From contig DDYT01000050.1 in the NCBI GenBank assembly GCA_002348095.1, positions 3,353-21,136 on the forward strand: a DNA stretch of 17,784 bases, in the 5' to 3' direction. This stretch comes from Erysipelotrichaceae bacterium UBA2227 (GTDB lineage Bacteria; Bacillota_I; Bacilli_A; Erysipelotrichales; Erysipelotrichaceae). Below the pieces are notes generated by a model. That model was not told the origin of the DNA. It saw only the letters and a list, made by a program, of their open reading frames with translations, and made no database searches. The number at the start of each line of letters is the position of its first letter. The first letter of the stretch is position 1. The position numbers and the translations under genes are program-made. Shown one piece after another: positions 14,210 through 17,784 of this stretch.

Positions 14210-15796
14210 ATGCAATTCAAAGATAAACTTAATCAACTGATGGAACAGTTTCACATTTCCAACAGCAAACTTGCCAAGGAAATCAACATCGACCCATCGT
14301 TAGTCAGCCGGTGGCGCAATGGTGACCGGGTACCGACCATGCGATCGAACCATATCCCGACCATTGCTTCGTATTTTTTGTCTATGAACGGTTACTCCTA
14401 TCAGCAAGAGTACCTTCGACACATTTTGGATGAGCAAAAAGCCGAGCTCCCAAACGTCAGTGATCAGGTCGCCTTACTGTCTGACTGGCTGATTCGTGAC
14501 AGTGCATCCTCTGCATCGGTTCGTCCTTATGTATCCAATGAAGAGTATGCGGAAGTATTGCTCAGACAGATTCAAGGCATGGTTAAAGACCGGCCTTCTG
14601 CCACACCTGCATCCTTACAGGATTTTCCGCAACCCGTTCTGACTGCTTCGACCCGAAAGGATTTCCATATGTTCTCGGGCAACTCTGCAAAGCGTAAAGC
14701 AGTCATATACTTGCTGACCTCGTTAATGCAACGTGATGTTAAGAGTGAACTGTTTTTGATGAGCGATGAGGATATGAGTTGGCTTACGGAAGATCGGGCA
14801 TTCCAAGTCCACTGGCACATGCTTTTGCGAGGGATCATTGAAGCCGGACACAAAATCACTATCATTCATACGGTACACCGGGATACAAGAGAAATCATCC
14901 AGGCCATCAATCTTTGGATGCCTTTGCATTTGCTTGGTTCAATAAAATCTTATTATAATCCCCGTTATCAGTCCAATACCGTTAAGACCTCGTGGTTTAT
15001 CGAAAAGGACAAACGTGCACTCATTTCTTCATCCGTTACCTTTGAAGACATCGAGAACATCTCCTATCTGTTTGAACTCCCCGAAGTTGCACAATCATAC
15101 CAATCCCAGTTTATGGGTCGTCTGACAGGGTGTAAACCATTGTTTGAAATCTTCAAGAAAACCCAGCAGTTTGACTTATTGGATCGGATGATTCAAAATG
15201 TGGCGATCGTATCACCGACGACTAACTGGCATCTGCACGTCAACTCCATATTTCTGCCGGATGACGTGTACACACGCTACAGCAAAACACTGCCACCCAC
15301 CGCGCAGAAAAATTATCTCGATAAGGTTCGGCAGTTGCGTACCCGTTTGCTTAATTCTCTCTCCATCGCACCGTATACGGATATCTTCCCGTTGCATGTT
15401 CTCAAAGATGCGATCACTAAAGGAGCTTATGTCCATTTTGATCCGATTTTCTTTTTGCGGGATGAGGTGATCTGTACACGAAGTGAAATAAAGGCGATTA
15501 TAGAAAATATGATTTTTGTTATTGAGAACAATGAAAAGTTCCAGTTGTTTTTCGGTAATCAGCAACACTCGGACAATGAGATCACGATCAACATGAACCT
15601 GAAAGAAAACACGGAAGCCTTTTTAACCGCCAATGTTCAAGGACTGATCCCGCTATTGGGATTCTATGTCCATGAAGGCAATATACTGTCATCGATGAAT
15701 CATTATATGGAGGAGATCATCAACCTGATACCGACATCAAGAAGAACTCGGGCAGATGTTCTTAAAGAACTGACAAAGATGCTGGAAATGTTATAA
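14210..15796 (+). CDS. Large XRE-type helix-turn-helix regulator with an unknown C-terminal region
   Basis: The product is 528 residues. The N-terminus is an XRE/Cro-like DNA-binding domain (about 4-58); helices 2-3 are SNSKLAKEINIDPSLVSRWRNG (split at about 18-38). A linker follows (about 85-150). The middle (about 150-290) is alpha/beta, beginning FSGNSAKRKAVIYLL and including a long helix and the strand KITIIHTV. This is loosely like the PLD-fold effector domains of TrmB-type regulators, but no catalytic HKD motif is seen. The remaining 240 residues match nothing I recognise. There is no membrane segment or signal peptide. Start ATG 14210 follows AGAGGTAAGG. The promoter lies inside TGACA/TGTCA repeats. 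It is a solitary gene with its own terminator, so its targets are not obvious. Confidence 0.78.
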   Translation: MQFKDKLNQLMEQFHISNSKLAKEINIDPSLVSRWRNGDRVPTMRSNHIPTIASYFLSMNGYSYQQEYLRHILDEQKAELPNVSDQVALLSDWLIRDSASSASVRPYVSNEEYAEVLLRQIQGMVKDRPSATPASLQDFPQPVLTASTRKDFHMFSGNSAKRKAVIYLLTSLMQRDVKSELFLMSDEDMSWLTEDRAFQVHWHMLLRGIIEAGHKITIIHTVHRDTREIIQAINLWMPLHLLGSIKSYYNPRYQSNTVKTSWFIEKDKRALISSSVTFEDIENISYLFELPEVAQSYQSQFMGRLTGCKPLFEIFKKTQQFDLLDRMIQNVAIVSPTTNWHLHVNSIFLPDDVYTRYSKTLPPTAQKNYLDKVRQLRTRLLNSLSIAPYTDIFPLHVLKDAITKGAYVHFDPIFFLRDEVICTRSEIKAIIENMIFVIENNEKFQLFFGNQQHSDNEITINMNLKENTEAFLTANVQGLIPLLGFYVHEGNILSSMNHYMEEIINLIPTSRRTRADVLKELTKMLEML

Positions 15797-15819
15797 AGAA
15801 GCCATGGCGGCTTCTTTAT
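15793..15819. terminator. Bidirectional terminator between the HTH and DUF438 genes
   Basis: ATAAAGAAGCC / GGCTTCTTTAT form an 11-bp stem with the loop ATGGC. The convergent stop codons (15794-15796 on plus, 15816-15818 on minus) lie inside the two arms. The T-runs are short on both sides. Confidence 0.75.
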
Positions 15820-16997
15820 TCGTTCATCAGTCTTTTTTCACCTTCAAGTGCCCGGATCGGAGCAATATCCTGGGTTACTTCCAGGGTTCCCAAATATTCT
15901 CCCTTTTCATTTCTTACGGCATAATAGCGGATGTGAACATACAACCCCTTAAAATTGATCCAAAAGTCTTCATGATCTTTTTTACCTGACCGTAAATCCT
16001 CGACGATTTTCTCAACGATATGAACGCTTTGCGGCGGATGACAGTTTTTTACTTCTCTGCCGATCACCGATAAGGGGCGTGAGAACACTCGCTCTTTCCC
16101 TTGCGTAAAGAATTTCACCGTATCATCCGCGCCGACAAAGGTCATATCGAAAGGTACGGTATTGAATATTGCATTCACTTCTTCATAGCTTAATGAACCG
16201 GCGGACAAGGGGACTCTTCCGATGGGAATCTCTTCTTGGATTTCTTCTTGTTGCACTAGCTGAGGCAGATAAGCCGGCGGATTGACAGCCCATGATGTTT
16301 CAAACTCCTTGGATTGCGCTGAGATGGTTGCCCATTCAACTTCACTGAAAGTATCCAGAATCATCGGAATCAGTATATTCTCTTCCTTCGTAATCATATC
16401 CAGAACTTTCTTGACTGCTGCGTGTGTTTGCGCAATGACTTGTTCATCGCTCAATTCAGACGTAAAGCGCAGCAGACCCTTTAGGTCATTACGGATTTCA
16501 TCATCGACGCCCCACATGACTTTTGGCGGTGCAGTGATTCCGTGTTTTTCCATATACGGGAAAATCACATTTTCTTTTCTCGCATAATGTTTATCGATTT
16601 CAAGCAGCCGTCCAATCAGTGAATACAGAGCCGACCGGTCAAAGTCTGTTTCAAGCAACGGAAGAATCTCCCGTTCAATCAGCTTCTTGATTTTTACATT
16701 TTCCAGGCGCATCGTATATACCGGATGCCCCGGCGTATGCTCCGGCTTTGAAGTCCGGTGGATTTGTTCGATGGTACCGTCAAATAGCGAAGCATGAACA
16801 TCGCAAAGACGTTGAATTTCGGTCGGTGGCATGCCCTGTTCAACCAGTGACCGTTCCATTGCGGAAATCTCGGCCGTGCTTACCGTTTCAAAATGTTCTT
16901 TGAACTCTGCTTTGACCTGTTCGAAATCAGCTCCGTCATGCAGCTTCAATATCAACTCTCTCAGTTTTTCTTGTCGGTTATTAATAATTTCGCTCAT
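15816..16997 (-). CDS. DUF438-hemerythrin-PAS protein
   Basis: The product is 393 residues with three modules. An N-terminal DUF438 (about 1-75) ends in the typical MPPTEIQRLCDVHASLF. A hemerythrin-like HHE helical bundle (about 85-235) has candidate iron ligands in H-x-V-Y-T-M-R-L, DKHYARKENVIFPYMEKHG, and KEENILIPM. A PAS domain (about 270-385) includes EEVNAIFNTVPFDMTFV and FKGLYVHIRYYAV. Hemerythrin domains bind O2 or NO at a di-iron site and PAS domains sense ligands or redox, so a cytoplasmic sensor of oxygen or nitrosative stress is plausible but unproven. Its ATG overlaps the upstream DUF1858 gene as ATGA, with GGAGG before it, so the two are co-translated. It lacks an output domain. 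Confidence 0.88.
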   Translation of the reverse strand: MSEIINNRQEKLRELILKLHDGADFEQVKAEFKEHFETVSTAEISAMERSLVEQGMPPTEIQRLCDVHASLFDGTIEQIHRTSKPEHTPGHPVYTMRLENVKIKKLIEREILPLLETDFDRSALYSLIGRLLEIDKHYARKENVIFPYMEKHGITAPPKVMWGVDDEIRNDLKGLLRFTSELSDEQVIAQTHAAVKKVLDMITKEENILIPMILDTFSEVEWATISAQSKEFETSWAVNPPAYLPQLVQQEEIQEEIPIGRVPLSAGSLSYEEVNAIFNTVPFDMTFVGADDTVKFFTQGKERVFSRPLSVIGREVKNCHPPQSVHIVEKIVEDLRSGKKDHEDFWINFKGLYVHIRYYAVRNEKGEYLGTLEVTQDIAPIRALEGEKRLMNE

Positions 16998-17224
16998 TTT
17001 ATTTCCTCCACAGGGATACCGTGATCACGCAAATAATGAATCAGCAGTTCGATGTCAAATCCGCGCATTTCACAGCCTTTTCTCAGTGTCATATAGCGGC
17101 CGATGGTCTGAATCATCATCGGCTGGCGGATTTGGGTAAAACCAAAATCAGCTAACAAATCAATGATTTCCGGATAAGCCGCTGCAATGGAATGTATCGT
17201 ATCGTCAATCGTTATCGGTGTCAC
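16994..17224 (-). CDS. DUF1858 domain protein
   Basis: A 76-residue protein that is one DUF1858 domain. The motif ITIDDTIHSIAAAYPEIIDLLADFGF is typical of the domain (first 20 residues: start about residue 4), as is RYMTLRKGCEMRGFD, followed by a C-terminal helix ending GIPVEEIK. The start is taken as GTG 17222-17224, which has AAGGAG 8 nt upstream. The open frame continues upstream but through terminator and promoter sequence, so the longer form is rejected. DUF1858 resembles the N-terminal domain of the iron-sulphur repair proteins ScdA/RIC and is often next to or fused with hemerythrin proteins. Here it is coupled to the DUF438-hemerythrin gene by a 4-nt overlap, suggesting the two proteins act together. 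Confidence 0.85.
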   Translation of the reverse strand: MTPITIDDTIHSIAAAYPEIIDLLADFGFTQIRQPMMIQTIGRYMTLRKGCEMRGFDIELLIHYLRDHGIPVEEIK

Positions 17225-17248
17225 TTGTGTTCTCCTTGTTATAAACCC

Positions 17249-17254
17249 ATTATA
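17249..17254 (-). promoter_or_regulatory. Likely -10 box of the DUF1858-DUF438 operon
   Basis: A consensus TATAAT lies about 25 bp before the GTG start on the minus strand. No good -35 is present at 17 bp, which suggests that an activator is needed. The regulator encoded just upstream is a natural candidate, but I see no standard Crp/Fnr box. Confidence 0.55.
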
Positions 17255-17272
17255 TTGAGCCTGACAAATAAA

Positions 17273-17303
17273 AAATGTGACTCTGCGCAAAAAAGTCACA
17301 TTT
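17273..17303 (-). terminator. Terminator after the Crp/Fnr-type gene
   Basis: AAATGTGACT / AGTCACATTT form a 10-bp stem with an 11-nt loop, followed on the minus strand by TTTATTTG. The arm overlaps the stop codon of the regulator gene. The arms TGTGA/TCACA recall a Crp box, but they are 15 bp apart instead of 6. Confidence 0.7.
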
Positions 17304-17784
17304 ATTTCTTAATCAGCAGCAACTGTTTGTGCCCGATCAGTTTGATTTTTCCTTCATCCTGATATTTCGCTAATTTCCGGCTGATGGTTTCACGGGTGAT
17401 TCCCAGATGATTGGCCATCTCTTCCCTGCTTAACGGCAGTTGAATCAATATACCCTGAGGGCTTTTCTGGCCAAATTTTTCCGCATATTCTTCGATCAAA
17501 TCCCACACGCGCTGATCCACCGAACTGATTCCAAGACTCTCGACCAGTTCTTCCATTTTTGACAGGCGATTCGCCATTACTTCCATCATTTTTAAGGCAA
17601 TCTGCGGCATCTTCTGTAACAATGCCTGAAACTGTGCTTTAGAGATCGTACATATTCCGGTATCCTCCAAAGCCTCGACGATGATATCTTCCGATAATCG
17701 GCCAAACAGCGCTTGCTCTCCGAAAAACTCGCCGGTGGTCAGTACATAAAGGATTTGTTCTTTACCGTCGCTGTTGGGACGAAG
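17302..17784 (-). CDS. Crp/Fnr-family transcriptional regulator, N-terminus outside window
   Basis: The visible 160 residues are the C-terminal part of a Crp/Fnr-type regulator. The frame stays open to the window edge, so the gene starts beyond 17784; the internal TTG at 17670 is not its start. The visible part begins in the cyclic-nucleotide-like beta barrel (NSDGKEQILYVLTTGEFFGE), goes through the long dimerisation helix (about 50-70 of the visible part), and ends with the winged helix, LSREEMANHLGITRETISRKL. R-E-T-I-S-R-K is typical of the recognition helix. The part seen has no iron-sulphur Cys cluster, so FNR-like oxygen sensing cannot be judged. Position upstream of DUF1858-DUF438 suggests that it controls them. 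Confidence 0.92.
   Translation of the reverse strand, partial: LRPNSDGKEQILYVLTTGEFFGEQALFGRLSEDIIVEALEDTGICTISKAQFQALLQKMPQIALKMMEVMANRLSKMEELVESLGISSVDQRVWDLIEEYAEKFGQKSPQGILIQLPLSREEMANHLGITRETISRKLAKYQDEGKIKLIGHKQLLLIKK

Noticed and set aside
15212..15568. 118-codon minus-strand frame inside the large HTH gene
   Set aside because: It is the shadow of a coding frame, with no family motif or ribosome binding site.
17225..17299. Longer N-terminus for the DUF1858 protein
   Set aside because: The extra 25 residues read through a terminator stem and a TATAAT box; the GTG at 17222-17224 has a good AAGGAG.
17276..17300. TGTGA/TCACA arms as a Crp/Fnr binding site
   Set aside because: The halves are 15 bp apart, not 6, and the structure with its T-run fits a terminator for the upstream gene.
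1..17784. Search for mobile elements, CRISPR arrays, integrases and toxin-antitoxin pairs
   Set aside because: No regular spaced repeats, transposase motifs, attachment-like duplications or toxin-antitoxin gene pairs were seen; all genes look like resident chromosome.

Overview
The window is ordinary bacterial chromosome from a low-to-moderate GC member of the Bacillota (Firmicutes). This rests on strong GGAGG-type ribosome binding sites, TTGACA/TATAAT-like promoters with 17-bp spacers, intrinsic terminators, a cis-acting purine riboswitch, MscL, a CadA-type exporter with an ArsR repressor, and a DUF1858/DUF438 pair beside a Crp/Fnr regulator. Erysipelotrichia or a related lineage is possible, but I cannot fix the genus. 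I see no insertion sequence, phage gene, integrase, CRISPR array or toxin-antitoxin pair.

Layout. At the left edge lies the 5' part of a tRNA-Val(UAC) gene on the minus strand. A four-helix membrane protein and alanine racemase (alr) are divergent from it. Next is a minus-strand purine operon, ade-guaB-guaA, led by a guanine-class riboswitch, its terminator, and an unannotated 59-codon ORF that overlaps the ade start. An HAD phosphatase diverges from this operon and converges on an rlmD-SDR pair joined by an ATGA overlap. A small pyrophosphatase-like gene with its own promoter and terminator follows. Then comes a minus-strand metal-resistance unit: an ArsR repressor, a Zn/Cd/Pb P1B ATPase and a DEDDh exonuclease, with a perfect palindromic operator at the promoter. 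A VOC/glyoxalase-like gene, mscL, and a 528-residue helix-turn-helix protein whose promoter sits inside repeated TGACA/TGTCA half-sites come next. The right end holds DUF438-hemerythrin-PAS, DUF1858 and a Crp/Fnr-type regulator cut by the window edge.

How the genes work together. The ade operon would turn adenine into hypoxanthine. After phosphoribosylation outside this window, guaB and guaA would take IMP to XMP to GMP. Guanine sensing by the riboswitch therefore closes a feedback loop on guanine nucleotide supply. The ArsR/CadA unit is a classic metal-induced efflux switch. The Crp-DUF1858-DUF438 cluster looks like a redox, oxygen or nitric-oxide response module. Three convergent gene pairs share compact bidirectional terminators.

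The most noteworthy items are the riboswitch followed by a hidden small ORF and hairpin before ade, the IMP dehydrogenase without CBS domains, the large regulator with an unexplained C-terminal region and an apparent self-operator array, and the pyrophosphatase-like protein lacking the catalytic Asp cluster. None is proven to be a new system from sequence alone.
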